Below are positions 26,232 to 38,489 of a stretch of 64,000 bases of DNA, piece after piece. A program made the position numbers and the translations under genes. How positions within the stretch are numbered: the stretch's first letter is position 1; each line of letters starts with the position of its first letter. The DNA is from Anagrus nilaparvatae. Lineage: Eukaryota; Arthropoda; Insecta; Hymenoptera; Mymaridae. The notes under the pieces are model-generated. The model was not told where the DNA came from. It saw only the letters and a program-made list of their open reading frames with translations, and did not search any database. The DNA lies in contig JAKSXM010000132.1 of assembly GCA_022575985.1 (NCBI GenBank), positions 4,712,001-4,776,000 on the forward strand, given 5' to 3'.

Positions 26232-28544
26232 TTACTCCAGTCAAAATACGGGTTTGGTTGTATTTTTACTGGCGAACATGAGATTTGCTTTCCTATACGT
26301 TTTTTGGGTCGCTGAATCCGAAAATCGGGGTCATTTCGTAAAGAAATGGGGGCTTCACCCTTAAATTTGCAAAAAACTACCCCAAAATGGGGTGTTTTTT
26401 ACATAGTTGCTATTTGAGCGCTCAGATTGGCACCATACGGGGTTTTTTGGGTCGCTGATCAAGAATTTCGACTCATTTTTCATAAATAATTAAAATTTCA
26501 CCCCTAAATTCGCTAAAACTACCCCCTGAAAGGGGTGTTTTTGCTATTCGGGCACTTTGAGCAACCAGGATATGTCCATATAAGTTTTTCGGGTCGCTAG
26601 TCAAGAATTTCGACTTATTTTTCATAAATATTCAATATTTCACCCTTAAAATAGCTAAAACTACCCATAAAAGGGGTGTTTTTGCTATTTGGGCACTTTG
26701 AGCAACCAGGATATGTCCATATAGGTTTTTCGGGTCGCTAATCAAGAATTTTTATTTTTTTTTCATAAATATTCAATATTTCACCCTTATAATAGCTAAA
26801 ACTACCCCTTAAAAGGGTGTTTTTGCTATTTTCACACTTTGTACATCAAGGATATGTCCGTACAGGTTTTTTGGGTCGCTAATCAAGAATTTTGACTTAC
26901 TTTTCATAAATATTCAATATTTCACCCTTAAAATAGCTAAAACTACCCCTTAGAAGGGTGTTTTTGCTATTTTCACACTTTGTACATCAAGGATATGTCC
27001 ATACAGGTTTTTTGGGGCGCTAATCAAGAATTTTGACTTACTTTTCATAAATATTCAATATTTTACCCTTAAAATAGCTAAAACTACCCCTTAGAAGAGT
27101 GTTTTTGTTATTTTCGCACTTTGTGTATTCAGGATATGTATATATAGGTTTTTTGGGTCTTTAATCAAGAATTTTGACTTATTTTTCATTAATAATTAAC
27201 ATTTCACTATTAATTGTATTAATTGTATTTAAGAAAAAAAAATTTTTTTTTTGAATTATACAATAGATCTAGTTATCCTCATCTCTTAAAAAGGAAAACT
27301 TTTTTACCGACAACGAGTATATTATTGATCAGCGGCCCAGAGACCTGAATGGACATATTCAGGATGCTCAAGGTGTAAAAGTTCCAAAAAAACACTTTTT
27401 AGGAGTAGTTTTAGCTGTTTTATGGGTGAAATATTTTATATTTATGAAAAAGGAGTCCAAATTCTTGATTAAAGACCCAAAAAACCTATATATACATATC
27501 CTGGATGCACAAAGTGCGAAAATAACAAAAACACCCTTCTAAGGGGTAGTTTTAGCTATTTTAAGGGTAAAATATTGAATATTTATGAAAAGTAAGTCAA
27601 AATTCTTGATTAGCGACCCAAAAAACCTGTATGGACATATCCTTGATGTACAAAGTGTGAAAATAGCAATAACACCCTTCTAAGGGGTAGTTTTAGCTAT
27701 TTTAAGGGTGAAATATTGAATACTTATGAAAAGTAAGTCAAAATTCTTGATTAGCGACCCAAAAAACCTGTACGGACATATCCTTGATGTACAAAGTGTG
27801 AAAATAGCAAAAACACCCTTTTAAGGGGTAGTTTTAGCTATTATAAGGGTGAAATATTGAATATTTATGAAAAAAAAATAAAAATTCTTGATTAGCGACC
27901 CGAAAAACCTATATGGACATATCCTGGTTGCTCAAAGTCCCCAAATAGCAAAAACACCCCTTTTAGGGGTAGTTTTAGCTATTTTAAGGGTGAAATATTG
28001 AATATTTATGAAAAATAAGTCGAAATTCTTGACTAGCGACCCGAAAAACTTATATGGACATATCCTGGTTGCTCAAAGTGCCCGAATAGCAAAAACACCC
28101 CTTTTAGGGGGTAGTTTTAGCGAATTTAGGGGTGAAATTTTAATTATTTATGAAAAATAAGTCGAAATTCTTAATCAGCGACCCAAAAAACCTATATGGA
28201 CATATCCTGGTTGCTCAAAGTGCGAAAATAGCAAAAACACCCCCTTTTCGGGGGTAATTTTAGCCAATTTAGGGGTGAAATTTTAATTATTTATGAAAAA
28301 TGAGTCGAAATTCTTGATCAGCGACCCAAAAAACCCGTATGGTGCCAATCTGAGCGCTCAAATAGCAACTATGTAAAAAACACCCCATTTTGGGGTAGTT
28401 TTTTGCAAATTTAAGGGTGAAGCCCCCATTTCTTTACGAAATGACCCCGATTTTCGGATTCAGCGACCCAAAAAACGTATAGGAAAGCAAATCTCATGTT
28501 CGCCAGTAAAAATACAACCCCCCCCCGTATTTTGACTGGAGTAA
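26232..28544. mobile_element. Large fold-back element: two inverted arrays of ~141-bp tandem repeats
   Basis: The ends TTACTCCAGTCAAAATACGG and the inverse are joined by about 2.3 kb in which the right half is the reverse complement of the left. Each arm is an array with a period of 140-143 bp. The marker GGGTCGCT occurs at 26306, 26449, 26591, 26732, 26873, 27014 and 27155; the inverse GACCC occurs at 27474, 27615, 27756, 27898, 28038, 28180, 28323 and 28465. A ninth, degraded unit lies near 27334 by the centre. Units pair by sequence across the axis, which shows that the unit at 28180 has no partner on the left. No coding capacity. The element interrupts a LINE endonuclease sequence. It resembles FB-type fold-back transposons in architecture; I do not recognise the sequence family. 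Confidence 0.9.
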
Positions 28545-28710
28545 ATATAGAAAAACTTAGTAAGCCTATGATTCCTAAATTTCTTATGCGTAATGTATGG
28601 GGTGAGGATATTTCCTCGGTTCTTATGTGTATAATTTACAGGGTTCCTGAGGTAGCTTTGCCTGATATATCACCGAATAGATTCTTGCTGATAGTGAAAA
28701 ATAAATAAAA
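28545..28710 (+). pseudogene. LINE endonuclease fragment, right of the fold-back insertion
   Basis: The frame reads VNIEKLSKPMIPKFLMRNVW then ISSVLMCIIYRVPE, matching the central endonuclease segment (…E.LxxxVWG…ILxxxxYRPP) of jockey/CR1-type LINEs. With 25970-26231 it makes one element split by the fold-back. The ATG-initiated frame from 28496 is an artefact of the junction. Confidence 0.7.
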
Positions 28711-28916
28711 TTTATTTTCTTAATTTAATTTAAAGTAAAAACTATTAAGTTCTAATTATTTAAAAAATTAAAAATCTAAATAAACTTAAACGTGCGCCAT
28801 TTTATGTACTAATCAAAAAATTAGATTATCAAAATGTTCACAGCCAATCAGGACCCAAGAAGAAGTCGGAAAAAGAAGGAGACTTTTTAGCCAGCCGGCG
28901 TCCATTAGGCCGCGAA

Positions 28917-29014
28917 ATTTTTATCGAATATTAACAAAATTTGTTGAAAATCTACTAATTTTTCGAAAAAATTCTATTTTTTTTGTAAATCTAAGAAAGT
29001 TACTTTTTACAGTG
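28917..29014. mobile_element. MITE family A, copy 5 (right end only)
   Basis: ATTTTTATCGAATATTAAC through AAGTTACTTTTTACAGTG matches the right quarter of the family. TA follows. The left part is absent; the break lies beside a more GC-rich stretch (28840-28915). Confidence 0.85.
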
Positions 29015-29015
29015 T

Positions 29016-29823
29016 AATTAAAATGAATAACAACAGTCCAAAACTTGTATATAAAAATATACCAAGTTACATTACAATGAAAAGTGGTCCTTTATACACA
29101 ACACGCCTCATTAACTCCGTACATCTCATGGCAGACTGACTGACTGACATGTTAATTTCCTCTCCCTAAAATTAGTTAACTGACTCAGCTGCCACATTCC
29201 TATGACAAAACCCGCCCGAAGTCACTCGGACCCTCTCGGCCTTTTCCCGTTACTTATGTAAAAACTTACGCATTAGAAATTAAAGCACAAGAATAAAACT
29301 CAGAGTACTAATAATAATAATAAAAAACAACCGATCCCACACTTGTTTATAAATAATTATATTTTTTTAATACCAGGGCCTAGATTCAGCATTTATATCA
29401 TCTATAACATGTCACTTTTATAACCAAATTGTATCACGAAAAGTAATACCATTTCTAATAACATTTGTTTTGCACATGCGCAGTACAATATATTGCGGAT
29501 GGTACGGTTTCTTACCATTGTGATATGAATGCTGAATCAGATCCCAGAGTGACTCACAGGCGTCATCCCCAAGAACAGTCTTCATTTAGAGTTCTTTTAG
29601 TTATTAATAATTTGTGCTGTTTCCGAGACAATATGGTGTTCAGATAATACCAGCTGAAGCAGACCTCGTCATCAAAGTAAACATAATTTTAGATATACGC
29701 GGTGTGTGCTCTCAGGTTCAGTTTAGTCATAATAAATTATTTTGTAAAATTTAGTAATTTTTGTTTGTTTAAATAGTTTAGTTTATAAGTTAAATTTGTG
29801 ATAATTAGTTATTTTTATAATTA
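29016..29823. other. No gene seen
   Basis: A mixed region, less AT-rich near 29090-29260 and 29460-29580. GCACATGCGCAG at 29473-29484 resembles an NRF-1/Ewg-type palindrome. The 60-codon frame at 29465-29647 is unsupported. Confidence 0.4.
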
Positions 29824-30115
29824 CTAGCTGATTAGCCTCGCGATGCTCGGCGTAACTTAATAGTAATTCTCATAACAAATAGCTAATGTAATATTAAATC
29901 GTAAATTTTTAAATTTATGAGCAAAAATAAATTTTCAGCTGGAAAATATTCGATGGTTTGAATATTATTTTAGTTTAGTATAAGCACTTTGAGAATTTAG
30001 AAAATCTAAAGATAAAGTACAATAATTCTTTATAAAAAAACAATTTAAAAATCGTTAAAATTTTAGCTCTTTATATAGTAATAGAAAGTCATTTCACTTT
30101 CGAGAAAAATTCTAA
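29824..30115. repeat. Dispersed repeat, possible SINE-like or RTE-type remnant
   Basis: It starts with CTAGCTGATTAGCCTCGCGA and ends with the segment shared with 61014-61060 (GTCATTTCACTTTCGAGAAA). Leader sequences of the CTAGCTGA type are common in insect repeat families as I remember them, but I cannot assign a class from the sequence alone. Confidence 0.4.
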
Positions 30116-30819
30116 CTTAATAAAAGAATTCTTAAAGTTATTTCTCAAGTATATACTAATAAATATAACTGCAAACTGTTGCATTGTGCTACAAGTTAAA
30201 AAGTATAATAATAAAAGGTAAACTTTTATAGAAATTTTACAGGATCGAATGTAAAGGGTACCTAAATGTATTATAAAAATAGATGATAAAAATAAATAAG
30301 TAGCATATAGAGAGAACTTATGTCAAACTCAATTTATTTCATGAGTTTATAATGTTTTTATATTGTCATTTCAAAGTTTTAATCTTATGTTAGAAAACTT
30401 GTTACTATGTAATCAAAGTTTTTACTTAGGGAATAAAATAATTTAGAAAAAAAAATTAATTTTATGCTTAACGTGTATCTTTTATTCTATTTTGATTCAT
30501 ATATATTATTATATATTTAAAAATTTATATGTACGTGTAATCGATAAAATTGCGCAAACGTGCAAACTGTGTATTTACGTTATTATTACAAAACCGTACG
30601 TATGTACATTTCTGACACTTATAATTGTGTTTAATTTTCATTATAAATATATTTGACTTACTAGGGGAGTTTCATACATTTGGAACACCGAATTACACAA
30701 AATGGTTGAGTTTATTATGTTGAAAAAACATGCCGAATACCCTCCGTTTATTCCAATGGGCCTTCTGGGCTAGAAACGCAGGGCTCAATTTTATAAAATA
30801 GGGTTTTTTGTAATTTTCA

Positions 30820-31495
30820 ATGAAACGCTAAAACCTCACACGTTAACCAAAACTCTTTTGGTTGGTCTCATTTTTTGGGTGTAAATATCAGCTTTCAAAC
30901 GCCGTAAACCGCAATTTTTTATCATTAATTCTCTCATGACTATAGCCAATTAACCGTATGGTAATTTTTGGTTCTTTTGACCAATTTTTAAACTGCTGCC
31001 AAATTTGTAATTTTTGACGAAAATGAGTTTTATAAGTCTCAAAATATTTCCACAAGCTTCAAATTTCCAAAAATTCTTTATTCAACCTTTTTCAATTATT
31101 TTTTAATCAGATATGATAATTTGAAGTCGGACACCCAATTTAATGATTTTTTAAAAAAGTTAATTATTAATGCTAACTATGAAAAGCCGTTTCTTAAAAC
31201 TCTAGGAAATGAGATGAGTAAAAATTTTTTGGAAACTTGAAGCCTTTAGAAATTTTTCGAGACATATAAAACCCTTTTTTGTCAGAAATTACGAATTCGG
31301 CAGCAATTTAAAAATTGGTCATTTTTAGCCAAAAATAGCCATTTGGTTAATTGGCTACATTGATGAGAAAATTAGTGATACAAAATTGCAGTTTACGGCG
31401 TTTAAAAGGTGTTAAGTTAAGTCCTAAAATTGGTCCCATCAAAATAAACAAAAAACCTTCCAAAAAAATCCACCCACACTAAAAGCGTCACGTAT
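30820..31495. mobile_element. Fold-back / MITE-like element, family D
   Basis: Two arms of about 300 bp are inverted copies with some divergence. Pairs include CAAACGCCGTAAACCGCAAT / ATTGCAGTTTACGGCGTTT and AGCCAATTAACC / GGTTAATTGGCT, with TTTTTAAACTGCTGCCAAAT / CGGCAGCAATTTAAAAATTG further in. No coding capacity; the precise ends and target duplication are unclear. Confidence 0.7.
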
Positions 31496-34157
31496 TTTTA
31501 AACAACCCTTTTCTCTAAAAGCACTTAAAATATCCGTTTCTTAAAAAGTTTTAGAAGCTTTTGTACTTTGAAGTTACATAATTTTTAGGTCTTGCAGGCA
31601 AAATATCGTTTTCTAAAAGTGCATATTTTGAACTAGGAAGAGTAACGTATAATCAAAAAGTTTTATAACTTCAACTTCAAACCAGAAAGTAAAATAGACT
31701 CTTCAAAGATATTTTATTCTACCCTTTACTCTATCCCAATATTCATCTCACTTTTCTAAATATATTAATGTTAATTTCATTAAATAATTCAATTGTAACT
31801 TTGTTACATAAATAATTTTATTAAAACATCAAAAATTTGTGTAATAAACTTTTAGATTTATTACTCTTAGCTAACTAATTTTTCATTCTCGCTCATAATA
31901 AATGTACGTATTATTAATGTTGTGTAATTTTTTTACAAAATTTATACTCAAATAAAATTTGTAACGAATAAGTTAGTCAAAACTTTTTAATTTTATAAAA
32001 ATTATTTAATCGATATATTTACGATAATACAGCTTTCCAATAAAATGTCAATATTTTTGAAAGAATTTTTAAGCTTTTTTTCAGTAAAAAATAGTAAATT
32101 TTTGTGGTTTTTTTCGCTGCAAAATTAGATCAGAGTTTATTGAGGAAGTTTGATCCGACAAATTGGTTTAATAACAAAAATTTTCTTTTTTGAAATAACA
32201 TCAAGCAACAAGCTGGGTAACTGAGGCTTGGATGGATGGATTATAATTCTTCGAACCAGCCCTCCTCAAGTCATTTTTTTAGTTCAAAATTGCAAAAAAT
32301 GTACAATATCCTCTTAACTTTTCAGGGCCTCCGTTTCAGATAAATTTCAGTATCTTCGCTATAAAATCTCATTCCAACAAAAAACTGCCATTAAGATCGT
32401 CCCTACAATAACCAGTAAACTAAAGTTCCATTTTCTTCTTCCTTTTTTCTCATTTTACATGTTATTCTATTTCACTAATCTCATCTACCTTCGAAAAAAA
32501 GTTCCTTAAACCCATCTGTTTAAAAAAACTTTTGCTCGCATCTTATCCTAAGTTTACCCTTCTAAACAGTTTTAAAAAACCCAAGAAAAATAAAATCCGT
32601 GTAATCTAAACATGAAATTTACTTCGTCCCAATAATATTTAAATTGAAAAACAATGAGCTTTTTTCAGGTACTCGTAAACATAAAATCCAGACAAACTAT
32701 CTAAAACTACATAAAATGAGCACGAAACAAGAACAGAGAGAGAAAATTCAGTAAACACAATTACTCTTTGTTATATTCTTTATTATACTATTAAAATAAA
32801 ATTAGTTATTCACTTTGTTTTCTTATGTTTTATAACATTGTTAAACATTTAATTTCATTTTGGGCTTTGATTAGCCTGTCGTTTCGTGCATATTTTTTTA
32901 ATCGATATTAGCACACACACGAATTTAAGTCACCACAGATCTGTAATAAATTATTTTAGCAGTCAGATAAAACTTGTTTTATAAAATTATCAGAATATTT
33001 AACATTTCGAACAGTAAGATACCAAAATTTGACATTTTTTATCGAACTTTTTAAGCCAAATAGCTTTTTAACTAAGTTTTAATACTTTTCAAAGAACTTC
33101 AGGTCACTTTAATGAGATCATTTAAAGTTATAAACTTATCGTTCTAATATCTTAAGGCTATTTTCGATATATGAATTTCGTTAATTAACTTTTTGAAACT
33201 TAATTTTATACACAAAAAACATAAATTCATACTTTTTTATATAAAAGCAAAATTTCAAACAAAAAAAGCATACATTAATAAATGACAGTTAAAATGTACA
33301 TCATTTTCAATTTGAAAAAAAGCAGATTTACATAAAAAGAAAAAAAAATTTTTAGTATATTCAAAACAAGATAAATAAAATATAAAAAAATTTACATAAA
33401 AAAAGAGCTTTTCTTTTATGTTTCAGAAATTTAAGTAATTGAAAGCTCGCCTTTTTTTTATCTTTAAGTAAGATGTTTTTATTTAGTAAGTTTTAATTAT
33501 TATTTATATGGAACTATTTTTGCTTTTTTTATCAGATAAATCGTATATTTTCTAGATAGATAATTTGCTTTTGTGCTTTTTTCAAGGTCATGAGAAGAGA
33601 GTTGTAAAAGACCTTAATTCGTCATTTATAAAAAAGAAAAATGTCTGTATTTACTAAAAGATTAAAATTTTTTTTCTTTTTAGGTTTTTTTGTCTCGTTG
33701 GAGCTTCTTTGTCAGATAAGACTGTATTTAAGGCAGTATTGTTTTTCGAGTACTTTTTAGATCGATTTTGTAAGAGGGATTTGTAAGTACCATCTTTTTC
33801 TTATATACGTTTTTTTTCTTTTCTTGTTTATAAATAATCGTAAATACCAGTGAATAGAAAAAAATTATCTAGGGTAATTTAGGGTGAAATGGAGACAAAT
33901 TTTTTGAATGCATCTGATTCCCTTAAAAACTAGAAAATAACCCAATATCATTAAAATTTACAAAAATAAATTCGTTACATATTATAAAAATCAAATATTT
34001 ATAAAAATAATATTTTTTATTAACCACTTATAGATTAATTATTGGAAAATTTCACTAAACAACATTTTTAAAAGGCAAATTTTCAAAATTTTTATTGTGA
34101 TAATCCATGCTTTTAAAGTACTAATAATCTAAAATTTGAAGTAAAAAAATGTTTACT
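31496..34157. other. No gene seen
   Basis: AT-rich DNA with no supported feature. Confidence 0.5.
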
Positions 34158-34310
34158 ACAACTAGGGATGTACCCAAATTTTTGGGTACCCGACACGAAA
34201 GTTCGGTTTTTTTTGGTCCGGGTCAGTTCGAAAAGCTTCAGCTGTCCGCAGGTACATTTTTGAATCAGAAATTTCCCTGGCTTTACGACTCTATGAATAT
34301 TTTTTTAATC
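34158..34310. repeat. Dispersed repeat with GGGTACCC motifs, copy 2 (inverted relative to copy 1)
   Basis: It carries TTTTTGGGTACCCGACAC, GGTCCGGGTCAGTTCG, CCGCAGGTAC and GAAATTTCCCTGG, the same order as 15386-15690 read on the opposite strand. The open frame at 34149-34406 runs through it and is not a gene. Confidence 0.55.
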
Positions 34311-36995
34311 CAAAACAGGAGACCTCCTTTTAAAAATTTTCAGGTTAATCTGAAACTTCGGTACTACATGTCTCAAGCCTACATTACATCACATTCACCA
34401 AAATAAATGTTTCTAAATCCCCTATTTTACTACTTACACTGAAAAAAAAATTACTTTATATTATGAAAACTGAAAATAAATATCATTTTTTTTTATAAAA
34501 GCAAGTAAAAACAGAATTTATAAATTTTCCAGGATTTCATAGAAGCAAGGAATTTCTCTAAGTTTATAAAATAAAAAAAAAATTATACTGCAAATGCAAG
34601 ACGTAATAATAAATAAAGTGAAAAAAAAAAGAAAAAATTCAAATATTCAAATAAAAATTTTTTTATATAAAATACGTTTAAAAAGTATATTTAATATTTT
34701 ATGAAAATATTTTTTAATCCAATTTCACAAGCATTTGCTATTCCTTAAGGAATTTCAAATTTGCAAAATTGCTAATTAACAATTAATGAGACTGTAAATT
34801 TTTTGAATTAGGATCTAAAAATTTACAGTTAGTAAATCTAAGCCTTGAAACAACTAACCACAATAATTAAAATATTTCTTGATGATAAATCAAAAACTCG
34901 CGAGGTATGAGTAAATAAAAATTATTTATTTAAAAAATATTTTAAAAGCCAAATAATCCTTCGAAATAATATTTAATATAAAAAATTTTTTATTTAAAAA
35001 AAATATGCTCATATAAAAAAAGTAAGCATGAAAAAAAAAGCGTAATATACTTTTAAGCGCGAAATGAAAATTTGTTATTACTCTCTTTTCTATACACACT
35101 CGACCGTCTTGCCTCCGGTCATGCGAGAATATATTATCCAGAGGAATATGCACTCTTGTTTACTAGAAATATTCGTGCGAATGTCTCTCGATATTATTTT
35201 TTTTTTTTTCATGCATATATTTTTTTTAATCCATTTTTCACTCGTACACAAGCCGAGCTTTTACTAAATCGTTTTGTATTGCACAAATGTTAGCCGTTGA
35301 CCTTTAAAGCTTTTTAAATTCAAATATGGAATAAAAAAAAATTTATATATTCGCTATTTTTCGTAGTATGAAAAAATGGCTAACAGAATTTCTGTTGTTC
35401 TCTTGTTGCTTTTTTTATTGAAAATTTCCTACCATTTATATACACGAATTTTTTTTGTTCAATTCTAAAAAATGATAAATTGGATTCCAGGGTTCATTTT
35501 TATTATATTTTTTAGTGTATTTTTTTTAGGTTATAAAATTTATGTTATTTTTATGAATAAATTCGAGGATTGAGTTAGAGAATTTTTTTTTATTTATTAA
35601 CCAATTATTAATTTATGACTTTATATTTAGGAGGTTTATAGACTGACTATATTCAGTGAGGTATCGACGTTAACAGGAAAATACATATTTAATTAACGCT
35701 TTGTGGTATGCAATCGACTGCAAGCTACATATTTTATACGTGAATATCGAAACTTGCATTATTTAGTGCCAGGGAAATTAATTTTTAACGAGTTCAAAAT
35801 TATTGAAAAGTTTTTGAAGACAATTTCGGTTTATTAAAAAAAAAATTAGAACCAAAAAAAAGTAGATTTTTCATACTAAACAATCTTTCAAGAGAAAGAG
35901 ATGAAATTCTACAGCTTGAAAAATCTATCTGGTCAAAAGATTGAATATGCCAAAATCCTTGGAAATTAATCTCTGCTTGATTTTAATGCCCCTAAAATAC
36001 TTACACTGCAATGCACTCAGGTAATACTGGTAACACACGAAATAAATAATTCCAACCCTCTTGAACAAAATTCTTGATAAAATTGATAAAAAGTTGCTTA
36101 TTTTTAAAAAAATACTTATGTTCTTTTTAATTAATTCTACATAAATATTTTTTCAGTTAATTTTTTTGAGATATTAAAATAACTACGAGCGTACTTGTAA
36201 AATCGTCAGACTTGAAGCTGTACTGACGTGTCTTGTTCAAAATTGCGTTAAAAATGTAAACTTTGTAGCATCAAGTTTAAAGAATTAAAAAAAAAAATCT
36301 TCCTGTTGCTTAATTTTGTACCATCTGCAGATTTTGCAGATGAGTTAAAACGAAATTTTCATTAATACAAAATTTTGTACAGTTAAAATAATGATTCAAT
36401 TTCATTACTTACCATAAATTTATGAAGAATGAATTGATCTTGAAATTTCAAAAAATAATAATCAATATTCAGTGAAATTTTTGATTTTAACATTTTTTAT
36501 CTTTACCCTAAATTTTTTTATTCAGGCATTTTTATTTGAAATTCTTGTACTTTCCTACACTGAATAATATGAATGTTCTTTTTTCCTTTCCATTTTTTGG
36601 TATTCTTGAGCACTGAAAATATAACGATAAAGAAATTTTAATTATTTTTAGAAGATCTAGAAATTCAATTTCTAAAACGTTTTTCAAAAATATATATTTA
36701 ATACCCCTAAAAACCCAATTAGAATAAAAATAGAAAAAAAAAAATTTTCAGTGCTTTTTGCACATGAATAAGAAAAAAAACGAAATTTTATTGCAAAATT
36801 TACACAGACTTTGTCAACCTATTTTGGTCTAAGAAGCAAGAGCACCACTAACAGTAACCCAAAAAACCAGAAATATACTCGGTCAAAGATTCATAAAATT
36901 TTATCAACTTAGTTGATTGCAAATTTTAAAAACAAATACCTCAGTTTTTCACGCTCTTCAAAAATATTCATAACATGAAAATTAAAAGCTTACGA
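34311..36995. other. No gene seen
   Basis: AT-rich DNA. The overlapping frames at 34926-35293 surround a less AT-rich patch (about 35060-35200) but show no domain, splice pattern or repeat. Confidence 0.45.
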
Positions 36996-36999
36996 ATTT

Positions 37000-37926
37000 G
37001 TTTTCCAATGGAGTTTTGTATCGCCAGAACCAAAATTTCATAAAACTAAAATTGCCTTAAATTGTGATATAATTCCTATAAATACTGATGTATCAATATT
37101 TGATAGGACTAATTACTTAAAGCAAACTCTAAATAGGGTAGAATCTACCAAATATCTGGGTATTAGGTATAATTGATCAATACTTTCACTAGGACAAACA
37201 CATAATTGATCTGCTTCAAAGAACTAGATTTTTTATGTTTTTGTTCCACAAGCTTAAGTATATTTTAAGCAGTAATCAACTTAGTTACGCATTATACCTC
37301 ATTTCGTTCCATTATATCACATGGTACAATAAATTAGGTTGGGGTGGTGCTATTGATACGAATTTAAATCTAATTCAACGAATACAAAACAGATTATTTA
37401 AAACTATGAATCTAAGTAATAACAATGATAAAAAAATTTTTTAAAACAGGCAAACATTCTATTTCTTTGCTCTTAAAAAAAGATTGTAAACTCAAATTAA
37501 CAACTATTGGAAAAAAATGACGGAGACTTTAAAAGTAACATAAATAATATTTTTAAAATTCCCACAAAAAAAAAACAACTGGCAAAAATGTTACTCTTTT
37601 TGAGCCTATAAAATTTTTAACTCTCTTCCATTAAAGCTTAAGCAATTCAATAACTGTAATAAGCACAGTAAAAGTTGGTCTGATTATTTAAATAAATGGC
37701 TAGTTGATTTTGAACTATACTTTTTTCTATTTTTAAAAAATATAAATGCATTACAACATACAGATTATAAAAATATTGTTACTATATTACATTATATTTT
37801 ATGTTGACGACTGGCACACATACAGACTAAGAGTCTCTATGGGGTTGTGGTATTATAAAAATTTACAATAATATGTATTTATTGTGCACCTGATATGAAT
37901 AAATAAATAAATAAAAATAAAATAAA
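37000..37926 (+). pseudogene. LINE 3' part: C-terminal ORF2 and AATA tail
   Basis: Broken frames read TNYLKQTLNRVESTKYLGI, then SSNQLSYALYLISFHYITW, then GWGGAIDTNLNLIQRIQNRL, the post-RT region of a CR1/jockey-type element and distinct in sequence from the copy at 6825-7735. It ends in a 3' UTR and an AATA-type repeat tail near 37899-37926. Stops and frameshifts make it non-functional. Confidence 0.8.
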
Positions 37927-37938
37927 CCCATCTTAGTG

Positions 37939-38489
37939 TAGTCGTAGAACCCTATTTTTTTAGTAACTTTTTTTAGCTGATATGATTTCGCAATCCTTTT
38001 TTATGGCAAATGGTCCTGTTGCCCACAATAGGCAGCTTTGTGTTACTTTTTTTTTAATTTAGGGTCAGCTTAAATTAATAGTTGAAAACTTCACAAACTA
38101 AAATTGCCTATTATATACAACTAGACTATTTTCGGTAAAAATGAATAGTAAAATAAAATTTAGCAACCCATAAAAACAAAACCAACTGATAAAAATGCTA
38201 AAAAATTGACAAAAATAACATAAAGTTGCCTATTGTGGACAACTGGACCATTTAAGATAAAAAGGGATAGCGGAATCAAGTTCAGTGACCCAAAAAACAT
38301 ACGATAAAAATGCCAAAACAATCGCTAAAAGTAACACAAAGCTGCCTATTGTGGGCAACTGGGCCATTCGCGATAAAAATAGATTGCGGCATCATGTTCA
38401 GAGACCCAAAAACTTAAGGAATCGTTGGAAAATTCCATGGACCTATCAGGATCAGCTAAAAAAAGTGACTACGAAATAGGGCTACGACC
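37939..38489. mobile_element. Small fold-back element with ~120-bp tandem units
   Basis: The end TAGTCGTAGAACCCTATTT with TTTTTTTAGCTGAT is mirrored by ATCAGCTAAAAAAA with AAATAGGGCTACGAC. Inside, the marker TGCCTATTGTGG or its variant occurs near 38105, 38228 and 38343 in one direction and once inverted near 38019. Units also carry CAGTGACCCAAAAAACATA, close to the CAGCGACCCAAAAAACGTA of the large fold-back at 26232-28544. It lies immediately after the LINE tail. Non-coding. Confidence 0.75.

Noticed and set aside
26232..28544. The repeat array as a CRISPR array
   Set aside because: Units of about 141 bp are repeats throughout with no unique spacers, they are inverted about a centre, and the genome is eukaryotic.
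28496..28708. 70-codon ATG-started frame
   Set aside because: The ATG lies in the arm of the fold-back element; the rest is LINE endonuclease, so it is a junction artefact.
29473..29484. NRF-1/Ewg-like GCACATGCGCAG as a promoter
   Set aside because: A single imperfect match with no gene nearby.
35064..35293. Overlapping frames in three registers
   Set aside because: Mutually overlapping with no homology; the tail is poly-Phe from a T-run.
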